Shown here in pieces: positions 34,256-42,076 of a stretch of 64,000 nucleotides of DNA. The stretch comes from Thermosphaera sp. (GTDB lineage: Archaea > Thermoproteota > Thermoprotei_A > Sulfolobales > Desulfurococcaceae): contig JAWBNK010000001.1 of NCBI GenBank assembly GCA_038827615.1, positions 372,290-436,289 on the forward strand. Reading direction: 5' to 3'. Numbering within the stretch: position 1 is the first letter of the stretch; each line of letters opens with the position of its first letter. The translations under genes were made by a program, and so were the position numbers. Under the pieces are notes generated by a model. That model was given only the letters and a program-made list of their open reading frames with translations, ran no database searches and was not told where the DNA came from.

Positions 34256-34772
34256 ACCCGTTCCAGTCTATGCTAACGGTTTTTTCATTGTGCAAGAAGA
34301 CGGCATATTCAATGAAATAATTCTTTACGAGTACTATGATCCCAGTCAATATTATGCTTCCATAGTTGAGAACGATGAGAGACTTGAAGAAGAGATAGAA
34401 TTGCTCACTCGGAATATGCAATTCTACTTAGACTTAGAGAAGGTGATGGTTAACGGGGTGGAATCTCCCCCAGTGGTTTTGAATGTAAGTATCGGTTTCA
34501 GGGGTTCTTCTACTCGACCCTACGTTACGTTCTTAATATCTTTTAAAGGGAAATTAGTGAGAGGATTCAACACTTATGAAAACTACTATGATAAAGAGGT
34601 AGCAGAGTACGATTATGAAGTAGTATGGCTTTTCCCGGTTCGAGCAAGGGTTATTGAAGCCGACTTAGGGTTTCCCTATTTGGTTGAAGGAGGGGGAAGA
34701 GTTCTGAGATTTGGGGTTAGGAAAGGCTCTCAAATACGAGGCTATGAAAAGATTGTCTTCGAACTCGTTTAA
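34248..34772 (+). CDS. Protein of unknown function co-expressed with the membrane regulator
   Basis: A 174-residue soluble protein, acidic and Tyr-rich (NEIILYEYYDPSQYYAS; NTYENYYDKEVAEYDYEVVW). The core looks like a beta barrel or sandwich with two helices. ATG 34248 overlaps the regulator stop by 8 bases and follows GGGAG by 7, so the two are translated together. It could be a cytoplasmic partner of the regulator. No family recognised. Confidence 0.55.
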   Translation: MSEPVPVYANGFFIVQEDGIFNEIILYEYYDPSQYYASIVENDERLEEEIELLTRNMQFYLDLEKVMVNGVESPPVVLNVSIGFRGSSTRPYVTFLISFKGKLVRGFNTYENYYDKEVAEYDYEVVWLFPVRARVIEADLGFPYLVEGGGRVLRFGVRKGSQIRGYEKIVFELV

Positions 34773-34779
34773 AGTTACT

Positions 34780-34787
34780 GTTATAAT
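34780..34787 (+). promoter_or_regulatory. Possible TATA box for the structured RNA before priL
   Basis: GTTATAATC lies about 27 bases upstream of the first base of the 34812-34889 stem, the distance expected for archaeal transcription starts. The sequence is a fair but not perfect TATA element; a second TTTAAA nearby overlaps the preceding stop codon. Confidence 0.35.
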
Positions 34788-34811
34788 CTCGTAGAGATAT
34801 ATCATGAATTC

Positions 34812-34889
34812 GGCGGGGTTGATGCGTGGGGACCTCCCATGAGGGAGGGTTCCTGAATAATGATGTGGGGCCAAAGCGCTGAACCCGCC
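34812..34889 (+). ncRNA. Structured RNA, candidate C/D-box-like guide
   Basis: A 78-base element closed by a perfect 6-bp stem, GGCGGG (34812-34817) with CCCGCC (34884-34889). Directly inside the stem are a C-like box with core TGATG (34820-34824) and a D box CTGA (34879-34882). In the middle are D' CTGA (34853-34856) and, four bases on, C' TGATG (34861-34865). The C'-to-D stretch of about 13 bases (GGGGCCAAAGCG) has normal guide length. The C-to-D' side instead holds a hairpin (CCTCCC-ATGA-GGGAGG, 34833-34848), which is unusual. It may be a C/D sRNA with one guide, or a structured leader of the priL message. Confidence 0.42.
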
Positions 34890-34971
34890 TCATAGGTTAG
34901 AAGGGTGCAATGATGATTACGCCATCGGAAGAGCCTCGTGATTGGACTCGATCATGCTGAGGAGGATGAAA

Positions 34972-36135
34972 TTGAATGGTGGCTCTCTCTACTGGAAATA
35001 CCCTTTCCTGGTTGGTTTAGAGGACGTTTTAAATTCTCCATACACAGTCCTACCTGGTTTAATCGGATCTCCCGAGAGTCCGTTTTATGAAAAAATCCTT
35101 ACATATTTCAAATCCATAATCGAGAATATGTCACTACCGAGTGATGACGTATATCAGGACTTTTATTCTGAAGTAATTGTGTTTTATTCTCTTGGCTTAA
35201 TTTCCAGGGTGATCGATAGTACCCAATTGATGAACAGAGTTGCCGTGGCGTATTCTAAAAGAGCTGGCACGTTTCTTAGAACAGAGGAGGACGACACTTT
35301 AGTGGAGGTTGCACGGAGGATTGGAATCCGCGTTCAGAAACCCTTGCAGATTCAGCTAATACCTCGCGTAAAAGAGGATAGATCTGGAAGGAAACAATTA
35401 GAATTGGATCATTATTCGTATGGATTACCATTGTTAGACTTCGTTAAGCTCGTAGTAGGGAGGCTGGAACAGGATTCATCATATAACCTAGCTAGTCAAA
35501 TCGTTCACGAAGGATTGGTGTTAATAGACCGTAGGAGGCTAGTGAGGCTTGTTGAAGAGGGATGTTATATCCACATACTCACCACTTATAAGAGCCTACC
35601 AACACTTTCCGATGACAAATTACGCGAGATCAAAAGATTGATCGAAGAATTGCAAAACATTTTTGAAACCGCTAAATGGTGGAGAAAAAGCATTATTCCC
35701 AGGCAAGCTTCAACTGAGGAGATTACAGTGGTAATCGAAGACGCGTTTCCCCCGTGTATTAAGAAAATCATGAATACTGTTAAGTCGGGCGGAAACCCTA
35801 GTCATGAGGAGAGATTCAATCTTGCGACATTCTTGCTAAATATAGGATATTCCCCCGATGACGTGATAGCGTTATTGAGGAGCACGGCCGATTTCAACGA
35901 GAAGATAGCAAGGTACCAAGTTGAGCATTTAGCCGGGATGAGAGGAAGTAAACGCAAATATAAACCCTATAATTGCGATAAAATGAAATCTGTTGGGATG
36001 TGTCCTATTTCAGGCTATTGTGAGGGTGGCAAACACCCGTTATCTGTTTACACCCATAATGCTAAGCTTCTGGAAAAATCTTCGAAGAAGGCGCATGAGA
36101 TTGAGAGACCGCGATCTCCACCCGACTCTGAATAA
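34972..36135 (+). CDS. priL: DNA primase large subunit PriL (iron-sulfur)
   Basis: Partner of the catalytic PriS in primer synthesis. The C-terminal Fe-S domain has the four expected cysteines (about 262, 335, 344 and 350: FPPCIKK, YNCDKM, GMCP, YCEGGKHPL) and conserved SHEERF. The N-terminal helical domain begins KYPFLVGLEDVL. TTG 34972 is preferred: it lies six bases behind GAGGAGG and places KYPF at residue 9 as in other crenarchaeal PriL. A TTG 30 bases upstream has no ribosome site. The last 96 bases overlap the convergent gene on the other strand. Confidence 0.9.
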   Translation: MNGGSLYWKYPFLVGLEDVLNSPYTVLPGLIGSPESPFYEKILTYFKSIIENMSLPSDDVYQDFYSEVIVFYSLGLISRVIDSTQLMNRVAVAYSKRAGTFLRTEEDDTLVEVARRIGIRVQKPLQIQLIPRVKEDRSGRKQLELDHYSYGLPLLDFVKLVVGRLEQDSSYNLASQIVHEGLVLIDRRRLVRLVEEGCYIHILTTYKSLPTLSDDKLREIKRLIEELQNIFETAKWWRKSIIPRQASTEEITVVIEDAFPPCIKKIMNTVKSGGNPSHEERFNLATFLLNIGYSPDDVIALLRSTADFNEKIARYQVEHLAGMRGSKRKYKPYNCDKMKSVGMCPISGYCEGGKHPLSVYTHNAKLLEKSSKKAHEIERPRSPPDSE

Positions 36136-37233
36136 CTTGTCCACCGCTACATAGGCAAGGTATGATGCAACCCCGTTGAATACCAGCGTTGTAGCAATAT
36201 AATCAATTGAAGGGGGAACGTATCTTGGGTTAACTCCCTTTTCCGGGAAACCCGGTTTAAAAACCTTTGAAAGGTTCTTGTTGAACGTGAATATAAGGTC
36301 AGAACACATAGAAGGAGCCTTGGAGTAGTAAATGGTTGACCCAATACTTAGATAAGTATTCATCTCGATGTTTAGGGATTCGATGTTTACTTCTTCAGGA
36401 GTATTGATTACTGCGAAGCATGTTTTTGGTTTACTAAACTTCACAAGCAACGTGTTGTTTCCTTCTATGGCGACATTTAGTATTTCTGAATCGCCTGTAA
36501 ACGGGTGTATGATGACCAAACTTCCGCTTACACCAATGTCATCAACCAGGAAATCGTAGACATCGCGTGAAAGTATTCTTCTAAACACTCCTCTAGGATT
36601 CTCAAGGTAGACTACCGAGTGAAGAACAAGTGAATCGCCTCCATCGACTTGTATCTGTTCTTCGAAACTTACTAGAACCGGCACCCTGGTCAAAGGCTCA
36701 ATGTAAAGATTCCAAATCTGATCACGGCTTTCGTTGAACATTATTATTTTCATTTGAAATACGTAATGAGCGGTGTCTACATCCATCCTAGTGAAACCTT
36801 GAAGGTTATATGTTGAGGGATACTTAGCTATATCGAAGGTCCCGTTTCTAAGCAGAAGCACATATGGCTCGCTGGAACAATCGGTCTCCATAAGGAATGG
36901 TGTTGAAGGGGGTTGAAATGATTGGTTTTCTGGTTGAATAGTAATTGAGATGGAGCTAACGTTTAAAATCGAAGAGCACGCGACCCGATTAAGACTTGGA
37001 AAATTGATCGAGAGATTAACAAAAACTTCGTATTCATACGTGACAGCAACGGATTCGATATTTTCCTCCCCGACCACCTCCTCCGCGCCTTTCCCATATC
37101 CCGTAATACTAGTGTATCCTTTGAAACTCAGCAAGAGAATCTCGTTTTTTGACTCCACATCTTCCTGAGCAGTTATATGAGCAACGTGGAAAACTATTAA
37201 GCAGATGAGTGCTAGGACTAGTCCGATTCTCAT
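36040..37233 (-). CDS. Exported, C-terminally anchored protein of unknown function
   Basis: A 397-residue protein with a signal peptide (about 1-23, IGLVLALICLIVFHVAHITAQ), an external beta-rich body with several N-x-S/T sites, one C-terminal membrane helix (about 347-368) and a basic tail (WRSRSLNLMRLLRRFFQK). The tail is encoded within the 3' end of priL on the opposite strand (96-base overlap). ATG 37233 follows GAGTGA; a GTG nine bases earlier is possible. No family recognised. The single C-terminal helix plus basic end is the shape of a surface-anchored protein. Confidence 0.65.
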   Translation of the reverse strand: MRIGLVLALICLIVFHVAHITAQEDVESKNEILLLSFKGYTSITGYGKGAEEVVGEENIESVAVTYEYEVFVNLSINFPSLNRVACSSILNVSSISITIQPENQSFQPPSTPFLMETDCSSEPYVLLLRNGTFDIAKYPSTYNLQGFTRMDVDTAHYVFQMKIIMFNESRDQIWNLYIEPLTRVPVLVSFEEQIQVDGGDSLVLHSVVYLENPRGVFRRILSRDVYDFLVDDIGVSGSLVIIHPFTGDSEILNVAIEGNNTLLVKFSKPKTCFAVINTPEEVNIESLNIEMNTYLSIGSTIYYSKAPSMCSDLIFTFNKNLSKVFKPGFPEKGVNPRYVPPSIDYIATTLVFNGVASYLAYVAVDKLFRVGWRSRSLNLMRLLRRFFQKLSIMGVNR

Positions 37234-37302
37234 CGCGATCACTCATAAACATTTAGAATTATAACGGAAAAATGTTAATAAGTCTAAAAGAAGGTGGCAC
37301 CC

Positions 37303-37659
37303 ATGGAAGTTGAAATGGGACATACATCCACGGTAGTATTCGCCAAGATAAAAGGTAGTGAGGAGAAAGCTTTTTTAAGATACCAGATTGAGAACGGCTC
37401 GATGATTCTAGTTGAGACGTACACTCCGCCCGAATATCGGGGTCAGGGGATCGCAAGGCGTCTGGTCGAATATGCGGTTAATCTGGCGAAGGACAGGGGC
37501 CTAACGATCATTCCCGTGTGTAGCTATGCGGTATACTTCTTCATGAAGAATAAAGATTTCAGGGGGGTTCTGCATCCGCAATATCGAAATCTGACGGATG
37601 ATGAGTGGAGTAAATTAATGGAAGAGGCACTTTCCCGGGAAAAATCAAAGCCACGGTAA
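37303..37659 (+). CDS. COG2388-type GNAT acetyltransferase
   Basis: A 118-residue minimal N-acetyltransferase. Hallmarks are YTPPEYRGQGIARRLVEYAVNLAK (the acetyl-CoA loop is R-G-Q-G-I-A) followed by GLTIIPVCSYAVYFF, the cysteine-containing end typical of this small family. Substrate unknown. ATG 37303 behind GGTGG. The next gene (MoaD-like) starts 11 bases downstream. Confidence 0.88.
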   Translation: MEVEMGHTSTVVFAKIKGSEEKAFLRYQIENGSMILVETYTPPEYRGQGIARRLVEYAVNLAKDRGLTIIPVCSYAVYFFMKNKDFRGVLHPQYRNLTDDEWSKLMEEALSREKSKPR

Positions 37660-37670
37660 GGTCTATCGAG

Positions 37671-37940
37671 ATGCGGAGGATAAGAGTAAAATACCTTCTC
37701 TGGCTGGCGGAAAAGGCAGGGACAGCAGGCGAAGAATTGGTCTTGAATGATGGGAGTCTCAGAGAATTGTTGGAGCTGATTAAAAAAGTGCGTCCGGGTC
37801 TTTCGAAATACATGGAGGATATATTGAATGGGGTTTCCGAATTAATTCTTTTAGTAAATCATAATCCCCCAGCCAGCTTAGAGGTGCATCTCAAGGATGG
37901 TGATGAAGTAGTGATCATGCCACCAGTCTCCGGAGGGTAA
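37671..37940 (+). CDS. MoaD/ThiS-family ubiquitin-like sulfur carrier
   Basis: An 89-residue beta-grasp protein ending in PPVSGG, the double glycine that is adenylated and thiocarboxylated in MoaD, ThiS and archaeal SAMPs. The start IRVKYLLWLAEKAGTAGEEL and the GDEVVIMPPVSGG end match MoaD. It could serve molybdopterin/tungstopterin synthesis, tRNA thiolation (the ThiI gene lies 11 kb away) or protein modification. Probably one operon with the acetyltransferase. Confidence 0.88.
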   Translation: MRRIRVKYLLWLAEKAGTAGEELVLNDGSLRELLELIKKVRPGLSKYMEDILNGVSELILLVNHNPPASLEVHLKDGDEVVIMPPVSGG

Positions 37941-37942
37941 GG

Positions 37943-37950
37943 TTAAAAAT
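37943..37950 (+). promoter_or_regulatory. TATA box of tRNA-Thr
   Basis: TTAAAAAT lies about 32 bases before the first base of the tRNA and just behind the stop of the MoaD-like gene. This fits a separate promoter for the tRNA with a leader of only a few bases. Confidence 0.45.
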
Positions 37951-37978
37951 CTCCAAAGCATTTCTAAAGAAATATTGA

Positions 37979-38078
37979 GCCGCCGTAGCTCAGCCCGGTG
38001 GAGCGCCGGCCTTGTAAGCTTTTGTGTTAGGCCCGTCGAGAAAGCCGGTGGTCGCGGGTTCAAATCCCGCCGGCGGCT
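37979..38078 (+). tRNA. tRNA-Thr (TGT) with a 26-base intron
   Basis: The acceptor stem GCCGCCG pairs with CGGCGGC, followed by discriminator T and no encoded CCA. The D arm is GCTC...GAGC, the anticodon stem CCGGC/GCCGG has loop CTTGTA-A giving anticodon TGT (38013-38015), and the T arm is GCGGG-TTCAAAT-CCCGC. The stretch 38017-38042 interrupts the loop between positions 37 and 38, the usual archaeal intron site, so maturation needs the splicing endonuclease. Mature length about 74. It reads threonine ACA codons. Confidence 0.95.
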
Positions 38079-38146
38079 TATGAACGAATTCGTTTTGTAA
38101 AGAGTTTTATAGTGTTTCATAACATAATTTATTATGGTTACACCTC

Positions 38147-38956
38147 ATGGCAAACCTGAGTGGTCGAAAATTTATAGGTTCAGATACCGTATCTCCTATC
38201 GGACTGGGCACCTATGGGATAAAAAACTATTCGAAAGCTTTTGAAGCATACATTTACGGATTGACCAACGGTATCGATAATTTGGATACAGCCGAAATGT
38301 ATGATATGGGTAGAGCCGAGGAGTTTGTCGGAGAGTTACTAAAGAATGTCGGAAGAGAAGGCGTCTTTATTACAACTAAGATGCTTCCAAACAGGCTGGA
38401 TGACAAGGAGAAAATTATTCGTGCAGCACAAGATAGTCTGAGGAGATTGGGAGTGAGCTACGCTGATCTATTTCTGATTCATTGGCCTAATGAGAGATTA
38501 ACAATAACTACTCAAGTTCAGAATTTCGAAGTTCTAGTTGAAAAAGGATTGTCTAGGTATATAGGCGTGAGCAATTTCAATCTTGCACAGTTAAGGGAGG
38601 CTATATATGCAACCAGAAGGACTTCCATAGTGGCGGCTCAAGTCCACTATAGCGTGCTGAATAGAAGGGAGGTTGAAGAAGAGTTGCTACCTTTTGCTCA
38701 AGAGCACAAGCTCGCTATTCAAGCTTACACCCCGATCGAGAGGGGATCCGTTAAAGATAATCCATGTATCAAGACAGTGAGCGAGAAGATCGGGAGAACG
38801 CCGATTCAAGTTGCTTTGAATTATTTAATCCTTCAGCCAAATGTAATCGCTATACCTAAAGCTGAAAGAATCGAGCATGTGAAAGAGTTGCTGGGCACGC
38901 TGGGGTGGCGGATCCCGGAGCCACACTTTGATTATTTGAAGAGATGTCTCGGATGA
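38147..38956 (+). CDS. Aldo/keto reductase
   Basis: An NADPH-dependent carbonyl reductase with a TIM barrel. The catalytic tetrad is present: Asp47 and Tyr52 (NLDTAEMYDMG), Lys78 (TTKMLP) and His112 (LIHWPN), followed by YIGVSNFN and QVHYSVLNR. The cofactor end IPKAERIEHVKE is also intact. The 269 residues fit the smaller prokaryotic members. Substrate unknown. It starts 69 bases after tRNA-Thr. Confidence 0.93.
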   Translation: MANLSGRKFIGSDTVSPIGLGTYGIKNYSKAFEAYIYGLTNGIDNLDTAEMYDMGRAEEFVGELLKNVGREGVFITTKMLPNRLDDKEKIIRAAQDSLRRLGVSYADLFLIHWPNERLTITTQVQNFEVLVEKGLSRYIGVSNFNLAQLREAIYATRRTSIVAAQVHYSVLNRREVEEELLPFAQEHKLAIQAYTPIERGSVKDNPCIKTVSEKIGRTPIQVALNYLILQPNVIAIPKAERIEHVKELLGTLGWRIPEPHFDYLKRCLG

Positions 38957-39027
38957 AAAAGTATGTTCTTTTTATATGAATATAAGAGTCTCTTACCTTT
39001 CAATTCAATTAGATGGTGATAATCATA

Positions 39028-39570
39028 TTGGATGATGTTGAATTACAACTGACTAAAATACTAATGAAAAATCCGAGAGTAAGCATATTGAGAATCTCAA
39101 ATCTTCTTGGCTTGAACTATATCTCCTTGAGGGAAAGGCTTAGAAAGCTCCAGAGGAACGGTTTAATAGATTTTAAGCTTGCTGTATCACCACTACTAGT
39201 AGGCGATGTAGCAGGAGTAGTAAGGATTAAGAACAAGGACGTAAGCAAGGTTATAGAGAAAGCCTTGAAGTGCAATAGAGTGATATCTGCTATAATGTTG
39301 AATGGCGAAGAAGCATTACTAATAACTTACGGTAGGAGTAAAGACGACATCGCATTCTTAGTGTCCTATCTAACCTCTGAGACGAGCGACGTTGTTGAAG
39401 TAAACATCGATTATGGTAGAATTCCGCATGGAGAGAAAATAGCGTTAAAGAATCCTGAGCCGAGGTGTGCTCAGAGAAGTGAAGCTCCCATAAAGTGTAA
39501 TGAATGCATCCCTGTACTGAGGGGAAGAAATAGAAACTCTAACCTTGGGGAAAACAATATTGCTGTCTAA
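39028..39570 (+). CDS. Lrp/AsnC-like winged-helix regulator with cysteine-rich tail
   Basis: An N-terminal winged helix (DDVELQLTKILMKNPRVSIL, NLLGLNYISLRERLRKL with NGLIDF) is followed by a ferredoxin-like effector domain (VAGVVRIKNKDVSKVIEKAL). The C-terminal tail has four cysteines (PRCAQRSE, KCNECIP), possibly a zinc or redox site, which is unusual for Lrp proteins. TTG 39028 lies seven bases behind GGTGAT; an ATG five codons earlier is the alternative. The 3' end overlaps the convergent 93-residue gene by 32 bases. Confidence 0.75.
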   Translation: MDDVELQLTKILMKNPRVSILRISNLLGLNYISLRERLRKLQRNGLIDFKLAVSPLLVGDVAGVVRIKNKDVSKVIEKALKCNRVISAIMLNGEEALLITYGRSKDDIAFLVSYLTSETSDVVEVNIDYGRIPHGEKIALKNPEPRCAQRSEAPIKCNECIPVLRGRNRNSNLGENNIAV

Positions 39571-39820
39571 TATCTTCAAGGAATTTTAAAACTGCTTCTT
39601 CTCGTCCAGATCTTCTGATTTTTTTAATAGTTCTTCTTAGAGATGGGGTAGAATCTATGATGTTTTTCATTATTTTCTCAAAAAGTTTTCTTCCTTCGCT
39701 GTTGAGGAAATCATTGTGGAAAAATTCTATGTGATTAGCTAGAAAAAGATCAATAAGATTGCAGAGTGTTTTGATACTAGAAATACACTGTTTTTTTAAG
39801 ATGGAGTCTTCATCACGCAT
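39539..39820 (-). CDS. Small helical protein downstream of adenylate kinase
   Basis: A 93-residue, all-helical, basic protein (SIKTLCNLIDLFLANHIEFF; GRKLFEKIMKNIIDSTPSL; RRTIKKIRRSGREEAVLKFL) with a C-terminal Cys. It overlaps the end of adk by 8 bases, so it shares that transcript. No family recognised; it might bind nucleic acid, judging only from charge. Confidence 0.55.
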   Translation of the reverse strand: MRDEDSILKKQCISSIKTLCNLIDLFLANHIEFFHNDFLNSEGRKLFEKIMKNIIDSTPSLRRTIKKIRRSGREEAVLKFLEDIRQQYCFPQG

Positions 39821-40493
39821 ACTGTAAATCTTCTCTGCATGGCTTTAACTTTAGGACTCCGTTTTCCCGCAGAACTTTCTCAAGCAATGGAACGACGAAC
39901 GATATGCCGCCCTCACCGTTTATCTCGATAAGCTTCCTTCTCTCCTTGTAATAATCTAGTATCGGCGTGAATGTTTGATAAAACACCCTGTAGCGATTTC
40001 TAACGACCTCGGGCTCATCATCAGGCCTCCTAACCAGTTTTGAACCATCTACATCGCACAGCCCGTTGTTTTTCGGCTTCGGCTCGAAATATATGTTGTA
40101 AACTCTTCCGCACACTGGACATATAACCCTGCCGGACAATCTTCGCACAGCAACTTCCTCGGAGACCATGACGTGAATAACGGCATCAACCGGGATGACT
40201 TTTTCAAGCGCTATGGCCTGGTTTAAAGTTCTGGGGAAACCATCAAGGATGAACCCTTTCTCAACATCCTTCTCGCGAAGTCTATTCTTCACTATCTCGA
40301 TCACGATCTCATCCGGCACCAGTTCTCCACGATCCATGTATTGTTTAGCGATCAGTCCGAGGTCGGTGCCCTTGCGAATTTCTTCTCTAAAAATATCTCC
40401 GGTGCTGATGTGAGGAATACAGTACTTGTCTCGTAGATACTGGGCATATGTCCCTTTTCCAGCTCCCGGGGCTCCTATCATGATTATCTTCAA
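39813..40493 (-). CDS. adk: Adenylate kinase with zinc-type lid
   Basis: Interconverts ATP, AMP and ADP. P-loop IGAPGAGKGT, the AMP site STGDIFREE and GFPRT, and a long lid with ICPVCGRVYN then NGLCDVDG, i.e. a Cys-x2-Cys...Cys-x2-Asp zinc site. This is the bacterial/eukaryotic long-lid family, not the short archaeal AdkA. Start TTG 40493, just behind GGTGGTC; an upstream GTG would add four residues. 226 residues. Confidence 0.93.
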   Translation of the reverse strand: MKIIMIGAPGAGKGTYAQYLRDKYCIPHISTGDIFREEIRKGTDLGLIAKQYMDRGELVPDEIVIEIVKNRLREKDVEKGFILDGFPRTLNQAIALEKVIPVDAVIHVMVSEEVAVRRLSGRVICPVCGRVYNIYFEPKPKNNGLCDVDGSKLVRRPDDEPEVVRNRYRVFYQTFTPILDYYKERRKLIEINGEGGISFVVPLLEKVLRENGVLKLKPCREDLQYA

Positions 40494-40554
40494 AACGACC
40501 ACCACTAGAGTACAATGTTCCTGGTTTTGATTTTAGGAATAAGATAGTTAAAAA

Positions 40555-41700
40555 TCACATCCTAGGGTCTTTGACTCCGGCCCATTCAAGCAGTTTCATG
40601 TAGGCATGGTACTTTGAAACCGCTTTCGCACCGGGGGGACCCGGTCTCTTCATGTAGAAAGCATTCACCTCGTAAACCGTTCCATACAACTCCCTATCAA
40701 GAGAGATTTTTCCCAACCTGACCAAGTCCACTAACAGTCCCGCGAGAGCTGGAGAATCGTTTATCCTCATGATAATGTATAATTCATCTTTGAATTCCCC
40801 AAAGCTTAAGTATTCAATTATCATTGCTACGAACTTCTTATCGCCTAATGGCTCGAGATAACCCGTTGGTCGGATATAGTTTGGTGTTTCATATCCAAGA
40901 ATATCCTCCACGATACTACTTTTCGTCTTCTTTTTCATTACGTTTCTCTCCGGTAGATTCAATGCTAGGAAGTCCGTGTTTCCCCCAATATTGAACTGGG
41001 CGATATCGAGAACGCGCCTGTTTCTCTCATATAAGTGCTCCAAGAGGTCGGCAGTTATGGGAGTTGCCCCTGTTGAACCATCGTCTCCGAAAACTACTCC
41101 TTTGTTCTCTCGATAAAAGCTTATGAATGCTGGGTCGTTTGCGATCGGGGAGGGAATAGCATTGATGAAAACCGCCGGCTTCACTTCTTTTGAGTACAGA
41201 CCGACCGCGTACGCGTATGCCTGGGAAGCTGTGAGGTCTCCTTCCCTAACCCTTTTTTCAAGGCTTTCTACTCTCCCAATTGGTTCAACAGGCTCTGTTG
41301 TCATGACATTTATGAAAACATCTATCTTCAACGACTTCCACTCTTCGACTAAGTCGCGTATCGCCTCTAGTAGCTCCTTATCTTCCTCCCTACCCCTTGC
41401 CTTTATCGGCAAGCCCTTGAGACTGTTTAAGTGAATTCCTCTCCTTATCATTACGTCTCTAAGACTTCCCGGGATATTATTGCTCGGGTAATCCCTCAAG
41501 GCTATCTCGTATATTGACCTCCCTATTTTCGACTCGTCAACATCGTAGGATGCAACAATATCGATCTCAGAGTATTTGTATGGAAGCCAGTTCCTAAGTG
41601 GCACCCCGTGATCCGGAATCTCATTGCTCTTGAGTTTTTCTAACCCAACGGCGAAGTGTGTCGCAACAAGTCCCTGACCAATTATTGCGACTTTGATCAT
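40555..41700 (-). CDS. Inositol-1-phosphate synthase
   Basis: Converts glucose-6-phosphate to myo-inositol-1-phosphate, needed for archaeal inositol lipids and compatible solutes such as di-myo-inositol phosphate. It has an N-terminal Rossmann start VAIIGQGLVATHFAVGLE, the central FGDDGSTGATPITADLLEHL, IGGNTDFLAL and the C-terminal INDSPALAGLLVDLVRL. The 381 residues suit the archaeal type. The PadR gene lies 9 bases upstream, possibly its regulator. Confidence 0.93.
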   Translation of the reverse strand: MIKVAIIGQGLVATHFAVGLEKLKSNEIPDHGVPLRNWLPYKYSEIDIVASYDVDESKIGRSIYEIALRDYPSNNIPGSLRDVMIRRGIHLNSLKGLPIKARGREEDKELLEAIRDLVEEWKSLKIDVFINVMTTEPVEPIGRVESLEKRVREGDLTASQAYAYAVGLYSKEVKPAVFINAIPSPIANDPAFISFYRENKGVVFGDDGSTGATPITADLLEHLYERNRRVLDIAQFNIGGNTDFLALNLPERNVMKKKTKSSIVEDILGYETPNYIRPTGYLEPLGDKKFVAMIIEYLSFGEFKDELYIIMRINDSPALAGLLVDLVRLGKISLDRELYGTVYEVNAFYMKRPGPPGAKAVSKYHAYMKLLEWAGVKDPRM

Positions 41701-41709
41701 GATGTCACC

Positions 41710-42033
41710 TCAAATTTTAAGCTTTGAAACTATCTCCTCGAGAAAAACCACTCCTTGGCTGAAGGAATCTATACCCTTGCTCGTTGGCTCGTAGAAAGTC
41801 TCGTCTTTCACACTTCTCTTAGCAAGCAAGCCCTCTCTATGCATTCGATATACTACCGTGTAAACTGTTACCGCTGGAGGGTTGATTCCAAACCTCTCTC
41901 TAAGCCTAACTTTTACATCGTATGCTTTCAGCGGCTTTTTCTCATCTATTAAAATCTTTATAATGTAGAGCCACAGGTTCTCGATCGTCAGCTTTTTCTT
42001 GAGCCTTGAAAGAGCCTTTGAATCGCTCAACAT
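41710..42033 (-). CDS. PadR-family transcriptional regulator
   Basis: A 107-residue winged-helix protein: LTIENLWLYIIKILIDEKKPLKAYDV, then VRLRERFGINPPAVTVYTVV and YRMHREGLL. This is the PadR pattern, with the Pro/Ala recognition region and a basic wing (KRSVKDETFYEPT). It lies 9 bases before the inositol-phosphate synthase gene and probably regulates that operon. It lacks the long C-terminal helix domain, so it belongs to the short group. Confidence 0.88.
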   Translation of the reverse strand: MLSDSKALSRLKKKLTIENLWLYIIKILIDEKKPLKAYDVKVRLRERFGINPPAVTVYTVVYRMHREGLLAKRSVKDETFYEPTSKGIDSFSQGVVFLEEIVSKLKI

Positions 42034-42076
42034 ATCACCAAATATTGCATATTTGTAGTGACAAATATAAAGGTTG

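Noticed and set aside
34812-34889. tRNA
   Set aside because: Length and closing stem fit, but there is no T arm next to the 3' stem and no D/anticodon arm order.
34911-34958. Second C/D-box RNA (ATGATGA ... CTGA) before priL
   Set aside because: No terminal stem and no D'/C' pair; it overlaps the ribosome site region of priL, so the boxes are likely chance.
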